A DNA stretch of 64,000 nt from a bacterium 1xD42-87 (GTDB lineage Bacteria > Bacillota > Clostridia > Lachnospirales > Lachnospiraceae). A program made the translations under genes and the position numbers. The notes beneath the pieces were generated by a model that was not told where the DNA came from, ran no database searches, and saw nothing but the letters and a program-made list of their open reading frames with translations. The DNA lies in the NCBI GenBank assembly GCA_003611805.1, contig RAYM01000018.1, positions 1 through 64,000 of the forward strand. The letters run 5' to 3'. Shown here piece after piece: positions 16,482 through 26,282 of this stretch (position 1 is its first letter; the number at the start of each line of letters is the position of its first letter).

Positions 16482-17405
16482 TTAATCTTCCTCCCTTCCC
16501 AAAGTCTTAAACTGGATGATGGACACAATCAGGATGATAAAGAACAATGTGTAGGCGATCGCCGAAGCGTACCCCACCTGATGCGTCTCAAAACCGAACT
16601 TGTAAAGATACATAACCGCCGTCTGCAGACAGCCCGAAGGCTCTCCCGCCGTGTTCGGCGCCACGCCGTTCATAAGGAACGGCAGATCGAAAAGCTGCAG
16701 TCCGCCGATCAGGGATGTCACGAATACATACAACATAATAGGCCGGAGCAGCGGGATCGTAATTTTGGCAAACACCTTCCATCTGCCCGCGCCGTCGATT
16801 GCCGCCGCCTCGAAATAGTCCGTCGGAATGCCCTGCACGCCCGCCATCAGCATGATAAAGGAATTGCCGAACCACATCCATGCGCCGATCACCGAGATCA
16901 CATAGGGCGCGGTGGACGTGGACCCCAGCCAGTTGATCTGCTCCTTCGCGACCCCCAGCGTCAGCAGAAGCTGGTTAAAGCTGCCGTACTTCCAGTCAAG
17001 CAGCGTCTTAAACAGAAAAGCCACGGAAGTCGCCGCGATCAGGTTCGGCAGATAGTATACCGCCCGGAATACCGAAAGTCCCCGTATCTTGTATTTGATG
17101 TCGCTGAAAATCACCGTCAGCAGAAATGCCAGACCGAGCTGTAATATAATATTCACGCCCCAGATCTTAACCGTGTTTCCAAGCGCTTTCCAAAAAAACT
17201 TATCCTTAAATACTCTTATGTAGTTGGCAAGCCCCGCCCATTTCGCGTCCCCGAAACCTTTATAGCTGGTGAAACTCAGATACAGTGTACGGAACACCGG
17301 GTATACGCTGAACGTCAGAAAGACGATCACAAAGGGCAGCACAAACAGATATGCCATACGATTCAGATTTCTCTTTTTAGGTTTCCCCACATTTGTCTTT
17401 GCCAT
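16482..17405 (-). CDS. Sugar ABC transporter permease (MalF-type)
   Basis: 307 residues from the ATG after GGAGGG. Six membrane segments start at about residue 18. The EAA loop reads EAAAIDGAGRWKVFAKITIPLL. It starts about 60 bases after the binding-protein gene and is followed immediately by the second permease. The two permeases should form the channel for the oligosaccharide captured by the lipoprotein encoded at 17469-18911. Confidence 0.95.
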   Translation of the reverse strand: MAKTNVGKPKKRNLNRMAYLFVLPFVIVFLTFSVYPVFRTLYLSFTSYKGFGDAKWAGLANYIRVFKDKFFWKALGNTVKIWGVNIILQLGLAFLLTVIFSDIKYKIRGLSVFRAVYYLPNLIAATSVAFLFKTLLDWKYGSFNQLLLTLGVAKEQINWLGSTSTAPYVISVIGAWMWFGNSFIMLMAGVQGIPTDYFEAAAIDGAGRWKVFAKITIPLLRPIMLYVFVTSLIGGLQLFDLPFLMNGVAPNTAGEPSGCLQTAVMYLYKFGFETHQVGYASAIAYTLFFIILIVSIIQFKTLGREED

Positions 17406-17468
17406 AGTTCCCTCCGTCCCACAAGGTAAAGGGGGCTGCGCATTGCTGCCCCCTCCTCCCCTCAATCA

Positions 17469-18911
17469 TTATCTGTTTACCGTGATCTCCGGATATGTAG
17501 CCTCGACCTGGTCATAGAAATTGTTCCATGCCTCTTCCTTGTTCATTTCGCCGGTCTTGATCGCCGTGGTCGCTCTTCCCCACTCGTCGCCGATAAACTT
17601 GTCGTATCTGGTCACCTTGGAATAGTCGATTCCCTGTGCCTGCTCCAGCCAGAACTTGTAGAGCTGCTGTCCGCCGTAAACCTCGTTCTTGTCTTCCGCA
17701 TGTGCTTCCAATACGGGAATCAGGGATACGGTATCGCCCTCGGACTTCTCAATCCACCAGTTTGCGGTGTCCTCGGTCAGTGTACAGAATTTCAGGAAAT
17801 CCCACGCCTGTTCTTTTCTCTCGGACTGGGAGGAAATACCGATGAAGGTACCGCCGCCGAAACCGTAAGCCGGACCGGAGCACACGCCCCACTTGCCGGA
17901 AGTGCCCTGCACGTTATCTCTCATGGTCAGCACGCCCCATGAAGGAAGACCGAAAGCAAACACTTCTGTCTTGTCCAGATCCTTGGTCGCCTCAGCAAAA
18001 CCTTCCGCATCCCACACGTCCACGGAATCGTCCGCATAGTTCTGGATATCCGCAGTCAGGATCGGCACCTCGCCCGCCATCGCCTGATACCAAGGGGTTG
18101 ACCACTGGTTCGCGTAAGCTGTCAGATCATCCTGATACAGGTAAATACACAGATCCTGATAATCCTTTCTGCCCTGATCCACGTTCAGCACGCCGTCGAT
18201 AACCCACGCGGAGTCGCCGGAGAAATAGTTGATCTCCGCATCGGAAGCGAAAATACGATAGCCTGCGTCCTTCAATGTCTGTGCCGTTTCCATAATGGTC
18301 GGGTAATCCGCAAACAACTGGCCGATCTCGTTCGGATCGTCCGTGCCAAACACCGTCTGGGCAATGTCTCTTCTATAATAGATGCCCGCCGGAGTAATCT
18401 GGTAGGAGATCGCTCTCTGGATGCCGTCCGCATCCTGTCCCACATCCCACACATAATCCACGATCTGGTCCGCGTAATCCTGCGCGTTGTAAGGCGCCTG
18501 ATTCAGATCCTCAAAGTAGCCTGCCTCGTAGAAATCCTCTAACATCTGGGGCTCTCCCACGATGATATCCGGCTCCTTCTGTCCGCCGTTAAGCGCCGTC
18601 TGCACCTTGGTCACATAGTTTGCCGGCTCGATCACCACCGTCTCCACCTCGGTGCCGGTCTTTTCCTTATAATACTCCGCGAACTGCTCCAGATCCTTTG
18701 CCAGTGTCCAGACTACCAGCTTGTCGCCGCTGGATGCGGGCGTCTCATCCGCCGCACCTGCGTCACCCGCGTCGCCTGCATCCGCACTCGCCGTGCCGGA
18801 ATCCGCAGCCGCACCGCTGTCGGAAGAAGCGCCGTCGCTGCCGCCGCACGCCGTCATGCTAAGCACCATTGCTCCTGCGAGCATAAGGGAAATCAGTTTT
18901 TTCAGTTTCAT
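17469..18911 (-). CDS. Sugar-binding lipoprotein of the ABC importer
   Basis: 480 residues. The signal peptide ends at lipobox LSMTAC (Cys22), followed by a Ser/Ala/Asp-rich flexible linker to about residue 65. The rest is a family 1 extracellular solute-binding fold (VVWTLAKDLEQFAEYYKEKTGTEVETVV...). AGGAGG precedes the ATG. It is the first importer gene, below a -10 TATAAT (fwd 18989-18994). The substrate is inferred from its neighbours as a beta-linked gluco-oligosaccharide. Confidence 0.93.
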   Translation of the reverse strand: MKLKKLISLMLAGAMVLSMTACGGSDGASSDSGAAADSGTASADAGDAGDAGAADETPASSGDKLVVWTLAKDLEQFAEYYKEKTGTEVETVVIEPANYVTKVQTALNGGQKEPDIIVGEPQMLEDFYEAGYFEDLNQAPYNAQDYADQIVDYVWDVGQDADGIQRAISYQITPAGIYYRRDIAQTVFGTDDPNEIGQLFADYPTIMETAQTLKDAGYRIFASDAEINYFSGDSAWVIDGVLNVDQGRKDYQDLCIYLYQDDLTAYANQWSTPWYQAMAGEVPILTADIQNYADDSVDVWDAEGFAEATKDLDKTEVFAFGLPSWGVLTMRDNVQGTSGKWGVCSGPAYGFGGGTFIGISSQSERKEQAWDFLKFCTLTEDTANWWIEKSEGDTVSLIPVLEAHAEDKNEVYGGQQLYKFWLEQAQGIDYSKVTRYDKFIGDEWGRATTAIKTGEMNKEEAWNNFYDQVEATYPEITVNR

Positions 18912-18988
18912 AACATTTCCTCCTTTTTTGTTTTCCTTATTTGTTTTCCATTTTTGTTCATATTGCCTTGTTGTCAGCTGATACTTAG

Positions 18989-19041
18989 ATTATAGAGTCC
19001 GCCTCATTTGGTATAAATGTCCCAAATTTTACAAAGGTATC
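18989..19041 (-). promoter_or_regulatory. Importer promoter with GATACC motifs
   Basis: On the minus strand TATAAT (fwd 18989-18994) is preceded by TATACC (fwd 19010-19015) and AAAGATACCTTT (core fwd 19036-19041). The latter motif recurs twice upstream of the phosphorylase operon (23902-23925), which suggests a common activator such as the AraC-type response regulator encoded at 10079. No good -35 is present, as expected for an activated promoter. Confidence 0.5.
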
Positions 19042-19047
19042 TTTTTT

Positions 19048-20379
19048 TTAGTAGCAGATTGTATGAATGGAATGCGGCGTCAACACGGTTTCCATTCCAT
19101 ACCCCGCTTCCCTGACCGTCACCGGCACCTCTTTGTCCGACTTGTTTAACAGGACAAGCACACGCTCCCCGCCCGGGTTTAAGAAAGCCGCCGCCTCCAC
19201 CGCGCCGCTGTAGCGCGTCATGCCGATTCTGACTGCCCCCGGCTCGATGTAGCGGCTGAAATGCCCGATATAATAGTAGGACAGGCGTTTTTCAAAGGTG
19301 TCCTCCCCGGGATCGCACATGACCGGCGCGGCGCAGAAGTTTCCCACATGGTTGGGTCCTCCCTCCGCGTCCAGAAACAGGTTCCAGTCAAAGGATGCGC
19401 TGACGCCCGCATTCAGATTGCCCATGATATCGTGGGCGTACATTTCCGACTTTTCCACCTCGCCCGAATCAGCAAAGCGGGAATACTCCACACACCCTTC
19501 CGTGAAAAACACTTCCTTGTCCGGGTACTGCTTCCGTATCAGCTCTGCCGCCTCAAAATGATCGCCCGTGTACCAGTGCACCGCCGCGCCGCTTACATAT
19601 TTCTTTGTCCGTTCATCCGCCACGACTTCCTTAAAGCGCTGGTACGCCTCCTCCTTGTTGTGATCCCACACATAAATGCCCGTATCGGCAAATCCCGCCT
19701 GCTCTAACGCCGGTCCCAGATAGTCCCGCACAAAGAGCGCTTCCTCCTCGGACGTATAAATACAGGAATCCCACGTCTGCACCGCCATCGGCTCATTCTG
19801 CGTCGTCAGGAACCTGACCGGGATCCCCGCCTTTTTGTAAGCCTCCAGAAATTTCACAAAATACGCCGCCCACGCCTCGTAGTATTCCCTCTTCAGTTTT
19901 CCGCCGTGATTCATCTCCCCGTTGGTCTTCATAAATGCCGGGGGAGACCAGGGTGCCGCCATAAACGCCATCTCCTTCCCGCACGCCTCCTGCGCGTCCT
20001 TTACCAAGGGCAGGATCTCTTTCTCGTCATGGGCGATCGAGAAGGTCGAAAGCACCCCATCCCCCTCCTCCACATAGGCGTAATTCCCCAGCGCGAAATC
20101 GCAGCTTCCCATATGGAGCCGTCCCAGATTGTACCGAAGACCGCCCTCACCAAAGTACCCCTGTATCATTTCCTTCTTCCGCGCATCGCTCATACCCGCA
20201 TAGTTGTGCGCCGCGCTCTCCGTAAACGCGCCGCCAAACCCCCGCATCGTCTGATACGTCACATCAGGGTACACATTGACCACATGCATGCAGTCCTGCA
20301 TTTCTCCTGCATCACACACCGTTTCCTCCCAGAATTTTCCGGCATTGTAATCTGTCACATATTCTCTTATTTTTTTCAT
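19048..20379 (-). CDS. GH30 family glycosidase (glucosylceramidase-like), cytoplasmic
   Basis: 443 residues, without a signal peptide. The family signature FGGAFTESAA is at about 48-57. The acid/base Glu is E196 (LTTQNEP) and the nucleophile is E294 (FFTEGCVEY), as in clan GH-A GH30. A beta-sandwich region closes the C-terminus. GH30 members act on beta-glucosides, beta-1,6-glucan or beta-xylosides, so the exact linkage is open. It follows the phosphorylase gene by 18 bases and precedes the importer, so it probably trims imported oligosaccharides. Confidence 0.88.
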   Translation of the reverse strand: MKKIREYVTDYNAGKFWEETVCDAGEMQDCMHVVNVYPDVTYQTMRGFGGAFTESAAHNYAGMSDARKKEMIQGYFGEGGLRYNLGRLHMGSCDFALGNYAYVEEGDGVLSTFSIAHDEKEILPLVKDAQEACGKEMAFMAAPWSPPAFMKTNGEMNHGGKLKREYYEAWAAYFVKFLEAYKKAGIPVRFLTTQNEPMAVQTWDSCIYTSEEEALFVRDYLGPALEQAGFADTGIYVWDHNKEEAYQRFKEVVADERTKKYVSGAAVHWYTGDHFEAAELIRKQYPDKEVFFTEGCVEYSRFADSGEVEKSEMYAHDIMGNLNAGVSASFDWNLFLDAEGGPNHVGNFCAAPVMCDPGEDTFEKRLSYYYIGHFSRYIEPGAVRIGMTRYSGAVEAAAFLNPGGERVLVLLNKSDKEVPVTVREAGYGMETVLTPHSIHTICY

Positions 20380-20397
20380 GTCTTTTTCCTGTCCTTT

Positions 20398-23300
20398 CTA
20401 TCTGATGCGGATTTCAATGCGCTCCACCTTCCTTGCCCGCACATCTTCCGCCAGCTTTCCGCTGACATACCCGGCGTCCACATCCGCCTCGTTTCCGTTT
20501 TTATAGAGGAAATGCATACCCCTGACTGTATACTGTCCCGGTACGTAATCCTTCTTCTCTTCCAGCCGGTACGCCACCTCCGTCTCACCCAGAAGGGTCG
20601 TCTCAATCATACCGTCCTCCGGGATCAGATAAGCGGGAATAGCCGGTTCCGGCATAAAGATAAGCGCACCGTTTTTCACCGCAAACACATGCCGCCCGAA
20701 CATCATCAGCTTCCACATGCTGATAAACTCGATGGTGGAACCGGAAAGCCTTGCCACAAACCCTTTGCCGTGAATCTTCTCGTCGGGGTTCCTGCTGCTG
20801 GCGATAAAAGAAGAGTTCTCGTAAATGCTTCTTCCGTAAACCGCCGGGTCAAGGAACGGCACCGCCGCCTTGTGGAAGTCCTCAAAAAATTCCCCGTACA
20901 TACCGCTGCGCAAAAGCTCCAGCAGATATTTGTACTCCATGTGCAGCCAGATGGACTCGTTTTCCAGCCATCCCGGCGTGAAAGCGCACGCCCTGCCAAG
21001 CTCGTAGCTTGCCTGCTCCAGCGAATCGTTCACCTTATACATGGACAGCTTTTTATCGTACAGGCCGCTGTTTTTTACGTTCTCATACAGAGCCTTCTTC
21101 TTTTCCTGCGACAGATCCAGCTTCAGGTAGCGGACAGGCCCTTCCAGAAACGCCGGAACGGGCTTTACACGAAACCCAAGCGGCACGATCCCTTCCGCCC
21201 TCTTTTCATAGTCTGTGACCTCGTAGGAGAAATAGGTCGGGCAGATTCCCTCCCCGAAAGTGCATGCCTTCTCAATGCCTCGCTCCACAAACACATCCCA
21301 CTCCTTCAGGGCTTCCGCCAGCGCCTCTCCCGCGTAAGTTTTCTTTTTGCCGGAAATGCCTTGATACGTCTTGTCCCAGTAGAGTTCCTTCACATCGTTG
21401 ATCCTGTTCCAGAAGGAAAGGATTTCCTCCTCTTGCGAAAGGCTTCCTTTTTCCAGCCGCACCACCAGCCGCAGCTCGTCTATCAAATCACCGAGCTCTT
21501 CCGTGATTTCCACTTCCTGCGGGTATCTCTCCAGCGCAGAAATCGTATAGCGGAGCATCCTCGCAAGCTCGTAGGTCTCCGCCATGGAGGAGCCGAACAG
21601 CCCTGGCAGACCGTTTAGCGCATCATACCATCCGGGTTTTCCGCCCTCCATCTCAACGCCCATGCCGTAAGCGTCCAGCGCCGCAAACTTTGTGGCGCAT
21701 AAAAGGAGCAGCTTTTCCATCAGGGTGACATACACGATCTCCCCCCTGCCTTTCTGGGCGCGCACCAGCTTTTCGCTGCCGTCCCGCCTGCTCGTCTCAT
21801 CCAGCGCGTGATACTGGCGCAGCCCCTTCTCCGTCTCCGCATAGCGTCTGCCGCGGCGGTTTACGCGAATCTGCGACAGGAAATAGGTATACTCCTCCTC
21901 GAAAAGCATCTCCCGCTCTTTGTCCGGATAGACCTCCAGATAGTCCTCGATCAGATCCAGATTATACGTCCAGTGGTCGCTCCAGTAACCCTCCCCGAAC
22001 TTCCCGTTCACCGTGCTGTCCGCGAAATCGATCACTTGATAAAAGAGGGATTCCTTCCACTCGCCGAGGGTATCGTCCAGCTTCGCCCAGAGCGCGCCCG
22101 GCGTAAACGGGTTTTCCACAAAAGCGGTCAGCTCTCCCGCTGCCCCCTCTTCCAACTCTTGAAAGAGCGTTTCTGCCTTTTCCCGGTCCAGACGGTAGGT
22201 CAGCTTCTCCACCCCGAGAGGATTGTACCCGTCCAACTGGATCAGACTGTAAAATTCCTTCACATTTTCCCTGCCCACACAGGGCGCAAAAAAGGCATCG
22301 CAGCGACGGTTCTGGTTCACATCCCGGAAGTTTCCGTTTCCCTGTGAAAAGAACTCCGGCAGCATGGAAAAATAGTTATAGTCCCGCTCCAGATCCCCAT
22401 GTTTTCTGGAATACGCGTAGTACAGCTTGTTGCTGCCAAACGGAATCGGATACCCGCCCCGCAGGACATTGTCCATATAGGTGTACTGGCAGTAAATATC
22501 GAAACTCTCCGAGGCGGTTTTCGTGGCAATCCCGTTTACAAGCTCCAAGGGCAGCCGCTCCGCCTCCTCCCTCTTCTCCTCAAAATAGGAGCCGTCCCGC
22601 TTCTCCGACAGGAACTGTTCCAGATACGCCTTCTTTTCCACGCGCCCGATCACTTCATATAAGGTGAGCGCTTCCCCCGGCTGCAGCTCTTTCTGCGTCC
22701 CGTAAAAACTGCAGGGAAGAAGGTTTGCCGTCGCCTGCTTCTGTGCATACACGCCGCTAATCCCATCCTGCGCAAACCGCACCGCCCGCTCCAGCGAACA
22801 GTCGTAGGCAAACACCGCCTCCGTGTCAACGAGCGGCGAAAGCAATGTGCCGTCCTCCAGACAGGCGAGCGAAAAATTGCCGCCCTCGATCTTGCGCACC
22901 GCCGCGCTGTCGTCCATACTGGCGCGCACGCGGAAAAACGGCGCGTTCCCATCCAGATCCTCCACCTGCATCCACGCCTTTGCCGTCTGCGTCATATTTT
23001 TCATGCTGTCCATCTCGACCCCGTAAGGAATCAGCGCGGGCATACCGTCCAGTATCTCCAGTGAAATTTCCCGGTCGTCCTCGTTTGTCACGGTCACTTT
23101 TCTGACAAGCGCACCGATTTTCTCTCCGGGCAGGATAAAGTAATCCACCTCGGCAAGCAGCTTCTCCTCCCCGTTCCTTTCCCGCAGGAACAGACTGTTC
23201 ATGCCGATCTCCATCTCCTGTTCCCACTTTTCCTGCGAAAAGCATTCCGAGTAGTTCCCGTCTTTCCGAAGGAAGGTGCGGAACCCGGTCCGCTTCACAT

Positions 23301-23505
23301 TCTGGTAAGCCGTGTGCGCCGGATAAAACTCCATGATCGCACCGTCCTTGTTGTCCACGCCGAAACTGACAACCCCCTGACCGCGGTTTACATAATAGCA
23401 CCAGATCGGTATGCCGTGCAGTCCCGCAATTCCCGGCAGGAAGCTTGCGAAGGTTGATTTTCTGCCGTAGTCTTTCATTACATATTTTTTCTGCTCCTGT
23501 CTCAT
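20398..23505 (-). CDS. Clan GH-Q-like glycoside phosphorylase (GH94/GH149/GH161 type)
   Basis: 1035 residues from the ATG at 23505. An ATG 30 bases upstream lies in the ribosome site. An N-terminal beta-sandwich (about 20-320) is followed by an (alpha/alpha) barrel that begins near [15 protein letters not shown] and contains [15 protein letters not shown] (about 391-403), a block I associate with cellobiose-phosphorylase-related proteins of about 1100 residues. There is no signal peptide, so cytoplasmic phosphorolysis of a beta-glucan oligosaccharide is likely. The subfamily, and therefore the linkage, is not certain. The start overlaps the stop of the preceding frameshifted gene (ATGA). Confidence 0.75.
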   Translation of the reverse strand: MRQEQKKYVMKDYGRKSTFASFLPGIAGLHGIPIWCYYVNRGQGVVSFGVDNKDGAIMEFYPAHTAYQNVKRTGFRTFLRKDGNYSECFSQEKWEQEMEIGMNSLFLRERNGEEKLLAEVDYFILPGEKIGALVRKVTVTNEDDREISLEILDGMPALIPYGVEMDSMKNMTQTAKAWMQVEDLDGNAPFFRVRASMDDSAAVRKIEGGNFSLACLEDGTLLSPLVDTEAVFAYDCSLERAVRFAQDGISGVYAQKQATANLLPCSFYGTQKELQPGEALTLYEVIGRVEKKAYLEQFLSEKRDGSYFEEKREEAERLPLELVNGIATKTASESFDIYCQYTYMDNVLRGGYPIPFGSNKLYYAYSRKHGDLERDYNYFSMLPEFFSQGNGNFRDVNQNRRCDAFFAPCVGRENVKEFYSLIQLDGYNPLGVEKLTYRLDREKAETLFQELEEGAAGELTAFVENPFTPGALWAKLDDTLGEWKESLFYQVIDFADSTVNGKFGEGYWSDHWTYNLDLIEDYLEVYPDKEREMLFEEEYTYFLSQIRVNRRGRRYAETEKGLRQYHALDETSRRDGSEKLVRAQKGRGEIVYVTLMEKLLLLCATKFAALDAYGMGVEMEGGKPGWYDALNGLPGLFGSSMAETYELARMLRYTISALERYPQEVEITEELGDLIDELRLVVRLEKGSLSQEEEILSFWNRINDVKELYWDKTYQGISGKKKTYAGEALAEALKEWDVFVERGIEKACTFGEGICPTYFSYEVTDYEKRAEGIVPLGFRVKPVPAFLEGPVRYLKLDLSQEKKKALYENVKNSGLYDKKLSMYKVNDSLEQASYELGRACAFTPGWLENESIWLHMEYKYLLELLRSGMYGEFFEDFHKAAVPFLDPAVYGRSIYENSSFIASSRNPDEKIHGKGFVARLSGSTIEFISMWKLMMFGRHVFAVKNGALIFMPEPAIPAYLIPEDGMIETTLLGETEVAYRLEEKKDYVPGQYTVRGMHFLYKNGNEADVDAGYVSGKLAEDVRARKVERIEIRIR

Positions 23506-23818
23506 CGCTGCCTCTCTTCTCCTTTCCCAAGCCAAATCTCTATCTCATGCACCTCGTCTGACAACTTTTCTATCTCTGTCCGTGGAAGGATTACCCTTAC
23601 ATCCTCCTGTGAAAGCACAAGCGGCTGTCCGTCCATGCGCACCCCGTCGGTCTCCTTCGTTCTGGCAAATGCCGCCTCCAGCTGTCGCCGCCAAAAGTGG
23701 ATGTCAGCGCGCTCTTCATCCTCTTTTTTCCCACAATGGGAAAATACTGGTAACTATAGTTTTCCGGCTGTTCCAGTGCAAAGATTCCCTGTCCATCCAA
23801 AAACCGATATCCTTCCAT
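23502..23818 (-). CDS. 105-codon gene read in two frames, joined by a -1 shift
   Basis: The frame from ATG 23818 (after GGAAGGGG) encodes 32 residues up to ...PIVGKK. It then runs out of frame and would stop at 23597 with an Arg/Trp-rich tail typical of a wrong frame. The -1 frame continues sensibly ([19 protein letters not shown]..., then ...[14 protein letters not shown]) and ends with TGA overlapping the phosphorylase ATG. The switch falls on A_AAA_AAG (fwd 23729-23723) in exactly the phase needed for -1 slippage. It is either programmed frameshifting, a one-base loss in an A run, or a sequencing error. No family is recognised. Its position suggests a helper of the phosphorylase operon. 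Confidence 0.6.
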
Positions 23819-23901
23819 ACACCCCTTCCTTCCCGCTTCCCTAAAAGCGCTGTCTTTCAGACTGTTTCTTACATCCTAATAAACAGGGCGGACAGAATTA
23901 A

Positions 23902-23925
23902 GGTATCTTTTGTTATTTAGGTATC
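23902..23925 (-). promoter_or_regulatory. Direct repeats upstream of the phosphorylase operon
   Basis: GATACC occurs twice on the minus strand (fwd GGTATC at 23902-23907 and 23920-23925, 18 bases apart), each beside an A-run. The same AAAAGATACCTT block is at the importer promoter. Candidate activator half-sites. The rest of 23819-24083 holds both divergent promoters, and no riboswitch was recognised. Confidence 0.45.
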
Positions 23926-24083
23926 ATTTTTTTAGCAGCCTTTCCCCCTGTGTGATCCGGCATCTGGTATGGTGAAAAAAATGCAAAGTGGTACTTTTAA
24001 AAGAGTCATTTCGGTATAAGATAAGACTATCGGTTAAAAAACTGGAATTTTTTGATAAAAAATTCAGAAAGGCAGAAATCCAT

Positions 24084-24662
24084 ATGAAAAACGAGAAACT
24101 TTTAAAGATTGTATTTACTGGCATCTTTGCCGCATTGTCCTATGTGGTGTTCACTTTTTTGCAGATCAAAATTCCCCTGCCCGGCGGCGACGCCACCTCG
24201 ATCCATCTGGGGAACGCGGTCTGCGTGCTGGGCGCGCTGCTGCTTGGCGGCGTGTACGGGGGACTCGGCGGCGCCATCGGCATGACCATCGGCGATCTCT
24301 TTGACCCGGTCTATGTGGTCTACGCCCCCAAAACGTTTATCCTGAAATTCTGCATCGGTCTGATCACCGGGCTGATCGCCCACAAAATCGCGCACATCAG
24401 CGCCGAGACCGACACGAAAAAAGTATACAAATGGTCCCTCATCGCCGCTGTGGGCGGGCTTTTATTCAACGTGGTTTTTGACCCTCTGTTCGGCTACTTT
24501 TATAAGCTGGCGATTCTGGGCAAACCCGCCGCGGAAGTGACCCTCGCATGGAATGTGGCATCCACCTCCATCAACGCAGTGACCTCCACGGTCGTTGCCG
24601 TTCTCGTATACAACGCGGTGCGTCCCGCGCTGAAAAAATCGGGACTGTTTTTCACGATCTGA
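24084..24662 (+). CDS. ECF transporter S component
   Basis: 192 residues from the ATG at 24084. A longer frame has no ribosome site. It is very hydrophobic, with about six membrane segments, and the family motif QIKIPLPGGDATSIHLGNAVCVLGALLLGGVYGG split over residues 26-60. This matches the ECF-type vitamin transporter S subunits (PF07155-like). It would work with the shared EcfAA'T module encoded elsewhere. The substrate cannot be read from the sequence. It is a single rightward gene, divergent from the phosphorylase operon. Confidence 0.82.
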   Translation: MKNEKLLKIVFTGIFAALSYVVFTFLQIKIPLPGGDATSIHLGNAVCVLGALLLGGVYGGLGGAIGMTIGDLFDPVYVVYAPKTFILKFCIGLITGLIAHKIAHISAETDTKKVYKWSLIAAVGGLLFNVVFDPLFGYFYKLAILGKPAAEVTLAWNVASTSINAVTSTVVAVLVYNAVRPALKKSGLFFTI

Positions 24663-24846
24663 TATTTGACTGTTGAAAGGCTGCGCCGTTGGCGGATGTT
24701 TCGACATATAAACTTTAGGTGTAAAAGAGCGAGGGGTTTACATAATGCAACCTCCCGCTCTTTTCTTTGCCTCCGTCAATTCATTTTTTATCTGCCGGAT
24801 CATTAACTGTAATAGTCAACATTTGTTTCCCCGTCACCTGTCATCC

Positions 24847-25056
24847 TTACATTACAATGTCATCATTTTCCGGCATCACCACCGCCGCAATGAAATAGAC
24901 GATCAGTCCCATACCGACGCTCGCCACGGAGCACAGCGCCCAGATCAGACGCACCAGCGTCGGGTCTATATTCAGGTATTCACCGATTCCTCCGCAGACG
25001 CCGCATATCATCCTGTTTCCTCTTGATCTCATCAGTTTTTTCATATCGTTATTCAT
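24847..25056 (-). CDS. PspC-domain membrane protein
   Basis: 69 residues from the ATG after AGGAGG. An upstream extension is rejected. It has the PspC signature (MICGVCGGIGEYLNIDPTLVR) followed by one long membrane segment. It probably belongs to the envelope-stress set with the DUF4097, DUF1700 and PadR genes upstream, since all lie leftward with short gaps. Confidence 0.9.
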   Translation of the reverse strand: MNNDMKKLMRSRGNRMICGVCGGIGEYLNIDPTLVRLIWALCSVASVGMGLIVYFIAAVVMPENDDIVM

Positions 25057-25187
25057 GGTTATCCTCCTTTTCGTTGCAATTTTTGCGCGTTTTCCAGTTA
25101 ACATAACTTTGACCATCCTGCTCTATTCAAGTCTACATAACATTTATCTACTTCAGCAGTTCTCTTGGTTTACATAACATTTCTTTT

Positions 25188-26282
25188 CTAATCTTCAAAA
25201 GTGACAGTTACATTGCCCATATTACAGTTTATATCAAAATAGCTGCTTTTTCCAGCATTCCATGATTTATGCGACGCAACACCGCCGTGGCTGTAATTCC
25301 CCACAACGACGTTGCCCATGCCACACTCCACATAGTAGCTGTGGTCGTCCTCGGAACCGGTAAGGCTCATAACGATTTCACCCATACCGCACTCAACATC
25401 CAAATCTCCCGCTATGGTGCCCGCGACCTCAGCCGCACCCATGCTCACATCCAGGTCCATCTTTCCGCTGACCGTCAGCTCTTCAACACTCAGATGCCCC
25501 GCGCCGATTTCAAAATCCGCTGTCCCGGCTTTGATACGGTCGGCAAGAAGCTCTCCCGCACCTACAAGAATACTGATTTCCTCTCCCTCAAAGCCGTCCG
25601 CCGTAACCAGCCCGGCGCCCAGCTCCGCCTTCATCTTCCTTGCTTTTAAGAAAATGCTGTCCATATAGCCCGCGCCCATGCTGATCTCACACTCCTCCAG
25701 CGCACACCCTTCCGGCAGCCACAGATAGACCGTATCGTTGGGACCGTTGCGCCAGTGCCCGAGATGATGCTCCACTTCGTTTTCAATGGAAAGCTCGCTT
25801 CTGCCGCCCTCATTCTCTATGGAATAGTATGGTCTGTTGGTATTGCCGTCCGCCAGATACCACACATGTTCATCCTCGGATTTCCAGATCACCACGTTGC
25901 ACTCGTCCACGTCAATCTCCAGACTGCCCAGCATTTCAGCCGTGAGGGGAAGCTGCTCCTTTTTCCCTTCCAGCTCTTTGTACTGCTTCTCCATGGTCTG
26001 GTCCATCGCCTTGCGAGCATCCTCCACACTCTCTATATCCTCGATCTCTTCAAGTTCCTCCAAATCTTCCAACTCTTCCCTGTCATAGCCCGGCGAGCGG
26101 AAGAAACCGATTCGCCAGTCACCGTCGCTATCCATACGCCAGACGAACGGAATGCCCTTAATGTCTCCCATCTCCTCCAGTTCCCGGAAACCGCCTAACA
26201 GCCCGCACACAACGCTGAGAATAAGACCTATAATAAACAGAACCAACGCCGTCGTCAGACAGCCCTTTGTAAATTTTTTCAT
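25188..26282 (-). CDS. DUF4097-type membrane-anchored beta-repeat protein
   Basis: 364 residues. An N-terminal membrane anchor (about 10-32) is followed by an acidic Glu-rich stretch (about 70-110) and a C-terminal beta-solenoid-like region with repeated MGAG/MGN/GAGEL turns (about 200-364), typical of the DUF4097 adhesin-like domain. It overlaps the DUF1700 gene by ATGA, so expression is coupled. Such pairs under PadR regulators are common in Clostridia. Its biochemical function is unknown. Confidence 0.85.
   Translation of the reverse strand: MKKFTKGCLTTALVLFIIGLILSVVCGLLGGFRELEEMGDIKGIPFVWRMDSDGDWRIGFFRSPGYDREELEDLEELEEIEDIESVEDARKAMDQTMEKQYKELEGKKEQLPLTAEMLGSLEIDVDECNVVIWKSEDEHVWYLADGNTNRPYYSIENEGGRSELSIENEVEHHLGHWRNGPNDTVYLWLPEGCALEECEISMGAGYMDSIFLKARKMKAELGAGLVTADGFEGEEISILVGAGELLADRIKAGTADFEIGAGHLSVEELTVSGKMDLDVSMGAAEVAGTIAGDLDVECGMGEIVMSLTGSEDDHSYYVECGMGNVVVGNYSHGGVASHKSWNAGKSSYFDINCNMGNVTVTFED

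Noticed and set aside
19906-21618. 570-codon rightward frame
   Set aside because: Antisense to the GH30 and phosphorylase genes, with no domain pattern and no ribosome site.
23819-24083. Riboswitch before the ECF S component
   Set aside because: I looked for TPP, FMN, cobalamin and preQ1 cores and saw none; only A-rich promoter-like sequence.
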